Positions 1-8,755 of a stretch of DNA of 64,000 nt are shown here, piece after piece. Position numbers and translations under genes: made by a program. The notes under the pieces are model-generated. The model was not told the DNA's origin, made no database searches, and was given only the letters and a program-made list of their open reading frames with translations. The stretch comes from Mesorhizobium sp. B1-1-8 (GTDB taxonomy: Bacteria; Pseudomonadota; Alphaproteobacteria; Rhizobiales; Rhizobiaceae), in contig NZ_CP083956.1 in assembly GCF_006442795.2 (NCBI RefSeq), forward strand, positions 4,131,501 through 4,195,500, given 5' to 3'. Every line of letters begins with the position of its first letter. The first letter of the stretch is position 1.

Positions 1-736
1 CGCCGGTGTCGGTCTGGGCGCCTTCCGGCACCAGGCCCTTCTTCACCATCGAGCGGTAGAGGTCGATGGCGCCGCGCAGCTGCGGGCTGTCCAGCGTCGC
101 CTTCGAGCCGTCCTCGGACAGGATGTCACCGCCGGAGGCCCAGATCAGCGGCGTGAAGGTGAAGATATTGCAGCCGCCGCAATTGCCGGAAAAGTAGAAG
201 CCCTTGATGTCGCCGCCGAGCGCGTCGACCTTCTCGGCGTCGGCCTCGATCTCGGCCCAGTTGGTCGGGCCCTTTTCAGGGTCGAGCCCGGCCTGCTTGA
301 ACAGCTTCTTGTTCCAGATCAGCACCGAGGCGTCGGCAGAGAAAGGCAGGCCGTAGATGCGGTCCTTATAGGTGCCGGTCTTGACATGCGCCGGCGACAA
401 GCTGGCGAAGTAAGGCAGGGATTTCGCCCAGTCGGTGATGTCCTCCAGTTGGCCCGCGGCGGCGAAGGACGGCGTGTAGATCAGGTCGAGCGAGAGCGCG
501 TCGGGCGCGGTGCCTCCGGCGGCCGCCGCGCCGTATTTCGGGATGATCTCGGCATTGGGGATGATGTCGAGCTTGATCTGGTCCTTATGCGCCTTGTTAA
601 AGGCATCGACGATGCGCGGCATGAAATTCGAGCCGTCGGCGCGCACCCAGATGTTGGCGGTCTCGGCGGACGCCGCCTGCAGGCCGCAGCCGATCATTGC
701 GGCGGCGAGCGCCAGTTTGGCAATCATGGTCTTCAC
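1..736 (-). CDS. Sugar ABC transporter substrate-binding protein (3' end outside window)
   Basis: Periplasmic solute-binding protein of a carbohydrate ABC importer (family 1 type). The translation opens with a signal peptide (MKTMIAKLALAAAMIGCGL) cleaved near AASA-ET, followed by WVRADGSNFMPRIVDAFNKA, which is typical of extracellular sugar-binding proteins; the internal stretch LPFSADASVLIWNKKLFKQA is also characteristic. The start taken is GTG at 736, six bases after a strong AGGAGG; in-frame ATGs at 751 and 727 are alternatives. The C-terminus lies beyond position 1. It is 88 bp downstream of and co-directional with a LacI regulator, so it probably belongs to that regulator's operon. The sugar cannot be told from the sequence. 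Confidence 0.85.
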   Translation of the reverse strand, partial: MKTMIAKLALAAAMIGCGLQAASAETANIWVRADGSNFMPRIVDAFNKAHKDQIKLDIIPNAEIIPKYGAAAAGGTAPDALSLDLIYTPSFAAAGQLEDITDWAKSLPYFASLSPAHVKTGTYKDRIYGLPFSADASVLIWNKKLFKQAGLDPEKGPTNWAEIEADAEKVDALGGDIKGFYFSGNCGGCNIFTFTPLIWASGGDILSEDGSKATLDSPQLRGAIDLYRSMVKKGLVPEGAQTDTG

Positions 737-824
737 TTTATTCCTCCTCATGGTTCTCCTCCCAGTTTTAGTCGTGCCACCCGCGGGGGTCGGATGCGTC
801 ACGGCCGTTTTCTTCCTTCACGTC

Positions 825-1880
825 TCAGCCGCCCACTGGACGGCCGCATGACTGACGCACCACCAGCCGGCACGGCAGTTTCCGGATGCCCGGCGCGGCC
901 GGCTGGCCGCCCACGAGCGAAAGCAGGGCGAGCCCGGCCTCGCGGCCGAGCGTCGAAAGATTCATGTCGACCGAGGTGAGCGGCGGGCGCGTCGCCTCGG
1001 CCACGATCTCCCAATTGTCGAAGCCGATGACGCCGACATCGTCGGGCACACGGATGCCGCGTTCGCGTAGCGCATCGATGACGCCGCGGGCGATCTGGTC
1101 GTTGCCGCAGAAGACGGCGTCCGGCCACCCTTCCCTGCCTCGGCCGTTGCCGAACAGTTTCGCCACTGCATCGTGGCCCCAGGCTTCCGACCAGGCGCCC
1201 AGCAGCGGCTCGCCGACCGGCAGGCCGTTCTCCCTGAGAACATCGCGATAGGCCTCAGCTCGCGCGTGCACCACGGCGAAGCTCGCCGGGCCGCTGACAT
1301 GGGCAATGCGCCAGCGCCCGAGCCGCAAAAAGTGCTCGACCGCCAGCCGCGCGCCGCCGGCATCATCGGAGACGAGGCCGACCGCGCCGGGATCCGGCTG
1401 GGTGAAGGCGTAGACCACGGGCACGCGCAGGTCTGCGAGATCGACCGGCAGGTGGCGGTCGATGCGTTTTCCCGTGGCGATGATGCCGTCGACGCGCTTG
1501 TCGAGCATGGCCTCGACATGCAACTGGGCGAGCCGCATGTCGTCCTCGACATTGCACAGGAACACCGACACGCCATTGTCGACCAGCGCATCCGAAACGC
1601 CGGCCATCAGCGGCAGCGAGAAGCGGCCATAGGTATCGTTGGTGAGCAGGCCGACGGTGAAGGAGCGCTTGCGCAGCAGGCTCTGCGCCAGGCCGTTCGG
1701 CCGGAAGCCGAGCAGCCGCGCCGTCTCGCGAATGCGCTCACGCGTCTCCGCGGTCATGCGCCCCTGCCCGTTCAGCGCCTTGGAAGCCGTCGCCACGCTG
1801 ACGCCGGCCGCGGCGGCCACCTCGCGCAGGGTGACCGGGGTCTTGGCGGAGACTGGCGCTGGCTCGGCGTCGGCGGACAT
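825..1880 (-). CDS. LacI-family transcriptional regulator
   Basis: DNA-binding repressor of 351 aa, the usual size for the family. Residues about 16-70 hold the LacI helix-turn-helix (VTLREVAAAAGVSVATASKA) with the hinge helix ending GFRPNGLAQSL. The rest is a periplasmic-binding-protein-like effector domain (FTVGLLTNDTYGRFSLPLMA near 74-93; VIGFDNWEI near 285). The start at 1880 leaves a 15-residue acidic/Pro tail before the HTH. Two copies of a palindromic site lie 25-110 bp upstream, and a sugar-binding protein gene lies downstream, so it most likely represses its own sugar-uptake operon and is autoregulated. The effector sugar is unknown. Confidence 0.92.
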   Translation of the reverse strand: MSADAEPAPVSAKTPVTLREVAAAAGVSVATASKALNGQGRMTAETRERIRETARLLGFRPNGLAQSLLRKRSFTVGLLTNDTYGRFSLPLMAGVSDALVDNGVSVFLCNVEDDMRLAQLHVEAMLDKRVDGIIATGKRIDRHLPVDLADLRVPVVYAFTQPDPGAVGLVSDDAGGARLAVEHFLRLGRWRIAHVSGPASFAVVHARAEAYRDVLRENGLPVGEPLLGAWSEAWGHDAVAKLFGNGRGREGWPDAVFCGNDQIARGVIDALRERGIRVPDDVGVIGFDNWEIVAEATRPPLTSVDMNLSTLGREAGLALLSLVGGQPAAPGIRKLPCRLVVRQSCGRPVGG

Positions 1881-1904
1881 AGGCGCGGTGGATTCCCCCC
1901 CGTT

Positions 1905-1920
1905 GGGAAAAGGTTTTCTC
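1905..1920. promoter_or_regulatory. Candidate LacI-type operator, proximal copy
   Basis: The sequence gggaaaaggttttctc has the GAAAA-NN-TTTTC symmetry of LacI-family operators, although the centre is GG rather than the usual CG. It lies 25 bp upstream of the regulator's start codon and is repeated without change at 1974-1989. Binding by the adjacent regulator is inferred. Confidence 0.6.
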
Positions 1921-1973
1921 TTATCGGCCTGCGCGGTGATGACCTGGTGAGGTCAGCGGGCGCGGTGCGGGTT

Positions 1974-1989
1974 GGGAAAAGGTTTTCTC
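1974..1989. promoter_or_regulatory. Candidate LacI-type operator, distal copy
   Basis: Identical 16-base copy of the site at 1905-1920, 69 bp further upstream; the identity extends three bases (gtt) on the left. Two identical sites in the leader of a LacI gene suggest autoregulation, possibly with looping. A weaker palindrome, ggaaagattttcc, at 2125-2137 may be a third site. Confidence 0.6.
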
Positions 1990-2217
1990 AGAGGGAGATT
2001 AGGGGAAGGTGGCGGGGTTGGCAAGGGGATGATAAGCAGCCGACACGGTTGTTCGTCAATGACCGCTTTCGCCATAAGCGGTCATCGCCACCAGTTCTCG
2101 GGGACAGGAGAATGTCCTCCTTTTGGAAAGATTTTCCGTCACCGAGCCTGTACACGAGCGTTTAAGGACTATAGGCGCCGGCATCATGATCTCCTCACCT
2201 ATCGGCCTGTTGGCAGG
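1990..2217. other. Intergenic region between lacI leader and nuclease gene
   Basis: With the operator region this makes a 337 bp gap (1881-2217). Apart from the operators and the palindrome at 2125-2137 I see no convincing ORF or RNA. It is the junction between the sugar operon and the methylase/nuclease cassette, whose composition looks less GC-rich. Confidence 0.4.
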
Positions 2218-2898
2218 CTAGCAACTTGCTGTAGAAACCACGGGCCAGAAGACATGCACCAATACGATCCGATGAGGACCGCCAGCCTGTGCATGCTCGC
2301 TTTCGTGTGCCGAGCCGAGGCGCCACCGAGGCGCAGGCTTGAGACCCTGATCTGATCCATATCGTTGCGTTAGACGCTCGTTAATGTTCTCCACCGTCCG
2401 AGTAATTGGCCCGACCCGTTCCAGTCCCGCCATGACTGCAAAACCATGACCGCGCGCATAAGCGCCGGTTACAATTCGATCTACTCCTTCAGTAACATAT
2501 TCATCATCGAATCGGCGATTGTCCGCTTCAAGGTATTTGCATTCTATGCAAAGATAATCTCCGCGGCGTCCAACTTGCTGGCTGAATAGAATGCGGATGT
2601 CCAAGCGGCGGAACGCGACGACTCGCCCATCCGCATCGACGATCGGCAACTCACCCTGATGCTCGATGTGATAGCGGAGGCCTCCCGTCGCGTCGCGGGC
2701 GTCTTCGAAACACGATGCTAATTGCCGCGTGAACCGTGGTTCTAGATGACGTACATCACCAAGTAGCGCTGTAGTAGCTGTGACGGCCTCGTTCATTGCG
2801 GCAAGAACGCGGCGTAAAATTTGCGGCTGAACACGATAAAAGTTGTTAGCAAGAGTTGCTGAACCGGTGGCGCCAAGATGGTCACTAAGGACGCTCAC
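2218..2898 (-). CDS. Putative PD-(D/E)XK nuclease, partner of the adjacent DNA methylase
   Basis: 226 aa protein of no family I can name. It carries a plausible PD-(D/E)XK active site: Asp100 in FRRLDIRI, then a beta strand with Glu119 and Lys121 in YLCIECKYLE, the spacing expected of restriction-type nucleases. The N-terminal 90 residues look helical and lack recognisable motifs. Its start overlaps the methylase stop by four bases, so the two are translationally coupled. The role inferred is the cleavage subunit of a compact restriction-modification or defence cassette. The C-terminal 30 residues (after RWRLGSAHE) look poorly conserved. Other nuclease-fold roles, such as a DUF with a structural fold only, cannot be excluded. 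Confidence 0.6.
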   Translation of the reverse strand: MSVLSDHLGATGSATLANNFYRVQPQILRRVLAAMNEAVTATTALLGDVRHLEPRFTRQLASCFEDARDATGGLRYHIEHQGELPIVDADGRVVAFRRLDIRILFSQQVGRRGDYLCIECKYLEADNRRFDDEYVTEGVDRIVTGAYARGHGFAVMAGLERVGPITRTVENINERLTQRYGSDQGLKPAPRWRLGSAHESEHAQAGGPHRIVLVHVFWPVVSTASC

Positions 2899-5800
2899 GC
2901 TATCGCACCACCAAAATCTACGCTCTCCACAGGTTGCATCAGGTCAGCGAGCACGCGATCACCATCTGTCCACGCGGCAGCCGGCGTGAAACAACGGTAA
3001 CGTGCCGGCTTTGCAACAATCAGCGTGTCCTGCACATAGAGGCGCAGACTGCGAAGCGCCTTGAGATAAGGCAACTCGGATCCACCCAACGCAGCCGAAA
3101 GGTTCTCAGGCGCAACTTCTGAGAGAGACGCAGAAATAGGATTAGAGATTTCTGCATATCTTCGGCTCAAGCTGAAGCGTATAACCACCATATCGTTGGA
3201 GGCAGGCGCGTAGTATTGTGGAATGAGCGCGAGATCGTTCGGATCATCGGCATATTCGTTGAATGCTTGGCATAAGTTGCGCGCATAGGCCATGATTTCT
3301 GTGTCGGTAGGGGCAATGTCCATGGACGCCCGGTCGTTGTGCGTTTCAAAAATGACCGCGCGAGCACGACGAACCGCATCCCCAAGCAACGCTCGTTCTG
3401 CAGGAACTAAGCCGCAGATTTCGTAGACGAGTAAGTCAAGCCTGTTCAGGACAGAGCTTGGTGCCGACGTGGTTGCCAACTCGCCTTCAATGTCGACAAG
3501 TTGCTTGAGCTCCGCGGAGCTCAGAAGGTCGAGGCGAGGGAGTCGAACATTATCTAGATCGACACGCTCAACCTTTGTTTGTTTGATGCCGAGTGTACAG
3601 CCAATGAATGCCAGTTGATATGCAATAAGCGAAGAATTCATCACTGCGCTGAATGCACGGGCAAATGTTTCTCCCACTCCGGCGTACGACACTCCAATAA
3701 AAGACTCATTATAGACGACGTCTCGCTTGTCGAATGCCGCCGTGTACCGACCTCGTTCCAATGCTGCGGTCAGCCCCCCTTCGGGAAGAATGACCAGCGG
3801 GCCAGCATACCGCTCACGGCTGTATGCGCGGTAAGCGCGGTATGCCTCGAATTGGGGGAGGTTGCGCTCAACGCGCATCGCGCGGAAATCGCGGGTGGTC
3901 AACAAGGGCAAACCTCGAAGATGGTCGGCGGAGTATTTGCTGCCCGGCTGATAGCCCTGCCCTGCGGGGAGACCGAATTCCGATAGCATTGCCGCAAAGG
4001 TCACCGTGCGTTTGTTTCGTGCGAGCCGTTCTAGGAACCACGAGTCGCGCTCCTCGCCGTAGGCGGCAGTCTTAAGCAGCTCCGGACGTGTTGCGAGCAA
4101 CGTTAGACGCATACCCTTCGCCGGATCTGCTGGAAGCTCGAAAATGCCCGTATTCTGAAACGTCGGCGTCCACGGTAGGTTGATTACGGTCACCGTACCG
4201 GCGTCAACAGGCAAGCAATTGGAGAAGAAAAGCAGAGCCGGACCGGCTGCGGCTTTGGCTTCGCCCTGCTCAGCCTCGTACTCTTGGAATAGTCGAGAAA
4301 GCCGCAATTGGGCGAGGTTTACGAGACTGACGTTCGGGAATGCGCGAAACAGTTGATCTCGCCGCTCTGCAGCGCCGCGTTCGAGGCTAAAGAAGGGCGT
4401 GGCCTTCATTACCAGCGCAAGTCGTGTGTCAGGGTTCGAGAAATCGAGGCAGCGCCACAGAAAAGCCCAGTCGTTCGAGCGTGGCGGAAGGGGAACACCA
4501 GCACGACGAGCGTACGTAATGCCAGATCGGCGTTCAGGCTCAGCTTCGACCTGCTCGGAATCCTCTCCGCGCGCAGTAGCCTCCCGCTCTCGCTTCGCTA
4601 GAGTTTTATCAGCATGTTTGGCTTTGGGGTCGTGGGTCCAAGGTGGATTCCCGACGATGGCGTCAAACCGTGTCTCACCTAAAAGTCCGCTATCATCGAG
4701 ACGCGTGGATAAATGTGGGTTGAACGTACTGGTGGGAAACAACACTCGATTGTGGAGAGGTTCGAACTTCAAGCAATCAAGCGCATCGAGCCCGCGTGGC
4801 GGTGCGGGGTCGAGTTCGAGAAGTGCCAGGTAAAGACTGAAGGCGGCGACCGAAAGAGCAGCCGGACTGATATCTACACCGCGGATTTGACACATGAGGG
4901 TGTCGCGGACCAGGTCGCGGGTTAGTGGCATCTCGCGGGAGCGGAGCCAAACAAGGCGGCGCAGGCTTTCCACCAGAAACACACCTGATCCGCAAGCTGG
5001 ATCTAATATGCGAGCCGACGGGGCAAGGCTCTCGAATACTGGGTCAAGAACAAGGTCGACCAGATTGATTGGTGTATAGTGAACGCCGAGCTTTTGCTCG
5101 CCGTCGGTGTCCGCCATGTGGACAAATTTCTCGTAGATCGAGCTGATCAGTTCGACTGGGATTGCATCAAAGCGAAACGGAAATAATCGTCCTTGTTTGT
5201 CCGAAATATTAAAATGGCCGAAGAAGTCGCTTAGCGGCGTCAGAAGCGTCGCGGAATGGCCGAGTTGCTCACGTTCGGCCGCCTCGTCCTCAATTGGGAA
5301 GAGGTCACCGTTGAACGTAGTTCGGATCCAACGAAAAAGTGCATAAGTGTTGTCGAGATTCTGCAAAATACTGTGCAGCCTGCTGCCGCCGAAGCGAGCT
5401 TCGAGCTCGGTGTCCAGTACATAGCCACGATGCACAAGATATTGGAAGAAGATACAGCGGCCGACAAGCTTCTGCGCCAGAGCAGATCGGACACCTCGCC
5501 TAACCAGATCGCGGAGGAGCGCGGTTAGTTCATGTAGAAGGATGTTATCTATTCGTGAACGCCGATCGACGGGGCGCGCGAATTCTGAACGCCAGAACCC
5601 ACCCATAGCTACATGACGGCGTCCGCAAACCGCGCCAACCTGCGACAACGCAGTTTCGATGTCGACAGAGAGTGGGAACTCACCCAGCAAAGGCGTTTTA
5701 TGCCCAAAGGCTTCCGGTGGTTGATACGCATTGTAGATTCGGACATATTGCGGTGTTGTTACCCACAGAAGCGGAGCGACCCCAAAATTCCATGCTAGAC

Positions 5801-6047
5801 GGTGCCACTCGGTTTCAAGATCGGACGTCCCATCAGATGACTTGAACACGATGACCGGTGCGGTTCCAACTTTGAACACGGCCTCGGCCCCCAATCCGCC
5901 TTGGTTGCTCGACATCAACGGTGCCACGCGCGCGCCATCGCCCGCGGACAGACGCTCGCGGCCTGGGAGAACGAGACCTTCCGACGGCGTGCCGTCCGGC
6001 TCGAGATAGCCGACGCCTTTGAGGACCAACGCGGCAAGTGGGGTCAT
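2895..6047 (-). CDS. Eco57I/HsdM-type N6-adenine DNA methyltransferase, large (about 1,050 aa)
   Basis: SAM-dependent DNA adenine methylase of the gamma class. From a start at 6047, residues about 320-360 contain GVHYTPINLVDLVLDPVF and motif I LDPACGSGVFLVESL; the catalytic motif IV NPPW is at about 467-470 in FDAIVGNPPW. The long C-terminal half (about 470-1050) resembles the target-recognition regions of Type IIG/PglX-like enzymes. The N-terminal 300 residues include a strand pattern (APVIVFKSSDG, APLLWVTTPQYVRIYNAY) reminiscent of a degenerate HsdR_N fold, but I see no clear nuclease triad there. The frame stays open to 6197, which would overlap the upstream gene; ATG 6047, or TTG 6056 behind AGAAGGG, is more natural. 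It sits between the MerR-like regulator and the nuclease as one operon. Confidence 0.85.
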   Translation of the reverse strand: MTPLAALVLKGVGYLEPDGTPSEGLVLPGRERLSAGDGARVAPLMSSNQGGLGAEAVFKVGTAPVIVFKSSDGTSDLETEWHRLAWNFGVAPLLWVTTPQYVRIYNAYQPPEAFGHKTPLLGEFPLSVDIETALSQVGAVCGRRHVAMGGFWRSEFARPVDRRSRIDNILLHELTALLRDLVRRGVRSALAQKLVGRCIFFQYLVHRGYVLDTELEARFGGSRLHSILQNLDNTYALFRWIRTTFNGDLFPIEDEAAEREQLGHSATLLTPLSDFFGHFNISDKQGRLFPFRFDAIPVELISSIYEKFVHMADTDGEQKLGVHYTPINLVDLVLDPVFESLAPSARILDPACGSGVFLVESLRRLVWLRSREMPLTRDLVRDTLMCQIRGVDISPAALSVAAFSLYLALLELDPAPPRGLDALDCLKFEPLHNRVLFPTSTFNPHLSTRLDDSGLLGETRFDAIVGNPPWTHDPKAKHADKTLAKREREATARGEDSEQVEAEPERRSGITYARRAGVPLPPRSNDWAFLWRCLDFSNPDTRLALVMKATPFFSLERGAAERRDQLFRAFPNVSLVNLAQLRLSRLFQEYEAEQGEAKAAAGPALLFFSNCLPVDAGTVTVINLPWTPTFQNTGIFELPADPAKGMRLTLLATRPELLKTAAYGEERDSWFLERLARNKRTVTFAAMLSEFGLPAGQGYQPGSKYSADHLRGLPLLTTRDFRAMRVERNLPQFEAYRAYRAYSRERYAGPLVILPEGGLTAALERGRYTAAFDKRDVVYNESFIGVSYAGVGETFARAFSAVMNSSLIAYQLAFIGCTLGIKQTKVERVDLDNVRLPRLDLLSSAELKQLVDIEGELATTSAPSSVLNRLDLLVYEICGLVPAERALLGDAVRRARAVIFETHNDRASMDIAPTDTEIMAYARNLCQAFNEYADDPNDLALIPQYYAPASNDMVVIRFSLSRRYAEISNPISASLSEVAPENLSAALGGSELPYLKALRSLRLYVQDTLIVAKPARYRCFTPAAAWTDGDRVLADLMQPVESVDFGGAIA

Positions 6048-6123
6048 TGCGTTCAAAGCAACGACCCTTCTTGCGCGCACAGTGGTAGATGCCCGACACG
6101 CGCCGCTGAGTTCTCTTGAAATG

Positions 6124-6588
6124 TCATGACCGGCTCCGCTGGCTCGCGACGACAGAGGGCGGGAATTGGAAGTGACCTTGCATTTCCTCGATCTCAACTG
6201 CAGTCAGATTTCTGCGCAGACGTCGGACGATCTCGGCACAAGGCACTATGAGAGTGGGCGTGTCCAATACAGGCCGCATCACTGCTTCCATTGCAGAGAC
6301 TTTGGCGGACTCGATCCCAATCTCGACGCAGCATGATTCTAAGACTAACCAAGACAGACCGTGGCAGGCTTCGACAACTTCGTTGAGCCGTTGAGCAATA
6401 GTTCCGATACGCAATCCAAAAGTGCGAACGATTTCGACGATCACTGCCATCGCAACAACGTCCCCTGGGGTGAACGTCGGGCTATGGCCTTTGTGTCTCG
6501 ACAGGGCTGGAAGCGCGTCACGCCATGTCCGGAAAGTTTCCACCGGGATGTCAAGTAGCTCGCGAATCTGTCCTTGTGTGTAGCGCAT
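6124..6588 (-). CDS. MerR-like helix-turn-helix protein heading the methylase/nuclease operon
   Basis: 154 aa. The N-terminus (MRYTQGQIRELLDIPVETFR, then TWRDALPALS) has the MerR-type winged-HTH pattern: a recognition helix, a WR motif, then FTPGDVVAMAVIVEIVRTFG, the second helix pair. The C-terminal half is helical without metal-binding cysteines arranged as in classic MerR sensors. It is first in the cassette, 76 bp upstream of the methylase start taken here. A regulatory role is inferred: such small HTH proteins often time methylase versus nuclease expression (controller proteins), although most controllers are Xre-type rather than MerR-like. Confidence 0.7.
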   Translation of the reverse strand: MRYTQGQIRELLDIPVETFRTWRDALPALSRHKGHSPTFTPGDVVAMAVIVEIVRTFGLRIGTIAQRLNEVVEACHGLSWLVLESCCVEIGIESAKVSAMEAVMRPVLDTPTLIVPCAEIVRRLRRNLTAVEIEEMQGHFQFPPSVVASQRSRS

Positions 6589-6911
6589 ACCACAAATTAG
6601 CTCGGCTTTCGTCCCGAGACAATCCGTTGTAGGGGACGGGATTGTTCCCTATGCGTTCGCTGTCGCACTTACAGCGACGGGCTTATGTTGAGACCCACGT
6701 CGGCATCGCCCGCCATTCCACTCCACCCCGCTTTCTGATTGAATACCGCCTCCGCCCTACTCTGGAGCATCACCCATCTCTCCTGACCCCTTTATCCCCC
6801 TGCGCCAACGCTTCCTCGCCCGTTGCGCCGATCGGCTCACGGAGCTGAAGGCCATCGCGCGTGAGGGGGCCCCTGCCCGGTTCTTCCTTCGCGGGGCGGA
6901 TGGAAACTCGC
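6589..6911. other. Gap at right edge of the methylase cassette; possible gene relic
   Basis: No complete gene is convincing here. On the plus strand about 6770-6911 an open frame without a start codon reads SPDPFIPLRQRFLARCADRL then TELKAIARE and ends at a TGA. That looks like the N-terminal part of an Hpt-like helical domain and may be a relic. The 68-codon frame at 6642-6848 looks like chance. Confidence 0.3.
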
Positions 6912-7559
6912 CTATAGCTTCCTGAAAAACCCCGACAGAATGTTCGGGCCCGCTTCGCCGGGCCGCAGCCTGATCCCGTCCTCGAATCCGTTCAGCGTCA
7001 CGCGTTCGAAGCCGTTGTGCGCAAGCAGCGCCACCAGCGAGTCGCGGTCGAAGTGGTGCAGGTGCTCGTTGGGGAGACGCATACGCCAGGTTCGGAACCA
7101 CGCGTCGCCGTCGGCGCCGAGCTCACGCCAGCGGCAATAAGGGACGGCGACGGCTAGGTGCCGGGTCTTTAGGCGGCCGAGGAAACCCAGATCCGGGATG
7201 TGCTCGAGCACATCGAACATGGCGACGAGATCCCACGAGCTGGCGAGCGCCTCGTCCCAATCGACGAAGCGGACGCCCTTGGGCAGCGGGAATTCGGCGA
7301 TGTCGCAGCCGGCGCAATCGGCGACCCCGGTTATCTTCGCGGCTTCGATGAATGTGCCGGTGCCGTAGCCAATCTCCAGCACGGAGCGAGGGATCTCGCC
7401 GGTTACTCCCAGCACCCAGCCAAGCCGCTGATAGCCGAGCTTGATGGTCCGGTCGCTCAGGTCCTCGTAATAGGAAATATACCGCTTGTCGTATTTGATC
7501 GGCGTGAAGTCGATCTGGTGGATCACGCCAAACCCGTCCACCTCGTAGTTGTCCAACAT
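6912..7559 (-). CDS. Class I SAM-dependent methyltransferase
   Basis: 215 aa methyltransferase of the Methyltransf_11/23 type. SAM-binding motif I is VLEIGYGTGTFIEAA near residues 61-75, the acidic residue of motif II is in GCDIAEFPLP, and motif IV is DLVAMFDVLEHIPD. The N-terminus mentions IHQIDFTPIKYDKRYISYYE, a pattern seen in methyltransferases of glycan or small-molecule pathways. The substrate is not deducible. The start at 7559 is preceded by GGAGGGGGCAGGGCG. It stands alone, with a 320 bp gap downstream and over 400 bp upstream. Confidence 0.8.
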   Translation of the reverse strand: MLDNYEVDGFGVIHQIDFTPIKYDKRYISYYEDLSDRTIKLGYQRLGWVLGVTGEIPRSVLEIGYGTGTFIEAAKITGVADCAGCDIAEFPLPKGVRFVDWDEALASSWDLVAMFDVLEHIPDLGFLGRLKTRHLAVAVPYCRWRELGADGDAWFRTWRMRLPNEHLHHFDRDSLVALLAHNGFERVTLNGFEDGIRLRPGEAGPNILSGFFRKL

Positions 7560-7972
7560 CGCCCTGCCCCCTCCGGATACCGCATCCCTTACACGGTGGT
7601 GCTAAACGCAGCGTCAACGGCCGCCCGAAGACATGGTCACCCGCGGGTGGTCGGGATCGACGTCACGGCACACTTTCCAGGCTGTCGCCAACCACCGCTT
7701 CAACGCCGCCACTTGCGAGCCGCCCGTTCCGAGCATGTGTGACTTTCCCGCACCTCCTGAAAAAAATACTGGCGTCTTCGAATTGGCAAGATTGACAACC
7801 GGGCGCGTTCGGCGAAAAGGCTACTCGCGCTTAGGTAGCATGCAGGCCCTTCTGGGGGGCATCATCCAACCTGGCATGGAAGCAGACCGAGAGGTTTGTG
7901 GGGCGTATCGCACGAAGTCCGGCGGTCAGGTCCTTCCAGCTTTGCAGTTTTTGACAACGAAAGGGCCATCCC
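7560..7972. other. Long leader/intergenic region upstream of omp gene
   Basis: A 413 bp stretch with no gene I can support. The AT-richer part at 7745-7800 and the run to 7972 probably carry the omp promoter and a long 5' untranslated region. The ribosome-binding site aaaggg ends seven bases before the GTG start at 7973. Confidence 0.35.
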
Positions 7973-8611
7973 GTGAAACAGCTTCTTCTTGCAACCGTTC
8001 TCGTCCTCGCCACTGGCACCGCCTATGCGGCCGATGTCTTGCAGGAGGCCCCGGTAGCCGCCTCCTTCGATTGGACCGGCGCATATATCGGCGCCAACGC
8101 TGGCGGTGGCTTCGGCACCTTCAAATTGGAAAGTCCTGCTGGCGGCGGTTTCAGCTTCCATTCAGGTGGGTTCCTGGGGGGTATCCAGGCGGGCTACAAC
8201 TGGCAGTCTGGCCAGATGGTTTACGGCGTGGAAACCGACTTCCAGGGTTCGGATGTTAAGGCAACCTTTTCGAGCGGCGGCGGGGAAATCGAAACAAAGG
8301 TTGACTGGTTTGGCACGTTGCGTGCTCGCATTGGCTTTACGCCCGTCGACCGCTTCATGGTCTACGGCACCGGCGGCTTGGCCTACGGCCATGAAAAGAC
8401 AACCATCACCGGCGGCCCCAGCTTTTCCAAGACCAGGGCCGGGTGGACCGTTGGAGCGGGCGCTGAATACGCCATCAACACAAATTGGACGATCAAGTCT
8501 GAATATCTTTATACCGACCTGGGCAAAGAAACGTTCAATGTTGGGCCGACCAGCATCGACGTCAAAGTGCCCTTCCATACCGTTCGCGTCGGCTTGAACT
8601 ACAAATTCTAA
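7973..8611 (+). CDS. Omp25/Omp31-family outer membrane beta-barrel protein
   Basis: 212 aa outer membrane barrel of the rhizobial/Brucella Omp25/31 group. The signal peptide MKQLLLATVLVLATGTAYAA is followed by ADV-(x)n-FDWTGAYIGANAGGGFG, the family hallmark. Alternating strands end in the classic C-terminal PFHTVRVGLNYKF with terminal Phe for BAM insertion. The start is GTG behind aaaggg. It is monocistronic and ends before a strong terminator at 8756-8786. The C-terminal motif recurs in a relic 60 bp downstream. Confidence 0.92.
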   Translation: MKQLLLATVLVLATGTAYAADVLQEAPVAASFDWTGAYIGANAGGGFGTFKLESPAGGGFSFHSGGFLGGIQAGYNWQSGQMVYGVETDFQGSDVKATFSSGGGEIETKVDWFGTLRARIGFTPVDRFMVYGTGGLAYGHEKTTITGGPSFSKTRAGWTVGAGAEYAINTNWTIKSEYLYTDLGKETFNVGPTSIDVKVPFHTVRVGLNYKF

Positions 8612-8669
8612 TCTATTAGCGGACCAAGATACAAAGCTCCGGCAGGTGCGAATCGGACGGAGCTGATTC

Positions 8670-8732
8670 GTGATCTCAGCGACGCCGTCCTTCCACACCG
8701 TGCGGATCGACGCCAAGTACAAGTTCAACTAA
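8670..8732 (+). pseudogene. Relic of the 3' end of a second Omp25-like gene
   Basis: Twenty codons in one open frame read VISATPSFHTVRIDAKYKFN followed by TAA, which matches the C-terminus of Omp25-family barrels (compare PFHTVRVGLNYKF just upstream). No start or body is present. It lies between the intact omp gene and the shared terminator, so the intact gene probably replaced, or was duplicated upstream of, an older copy whose tail remains. Confidence 0.7.
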
Positions 8733-8755
8733 GCCCTCCAGGCAAAAAACCTCAG

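Noticed and set aside
1173..2165. A 330-codon plus-strand frame antisense to lacI
   Set aside because: A high-GC shadow frame; the minus strand encodes a full-length LacI protein and the candidate operators overlap this frame.
6642..6848. A 68-codon plus-strand frame beside the methylase cassette
   Set aside because: No ribosome site, no protein-like composition and no conserved context.
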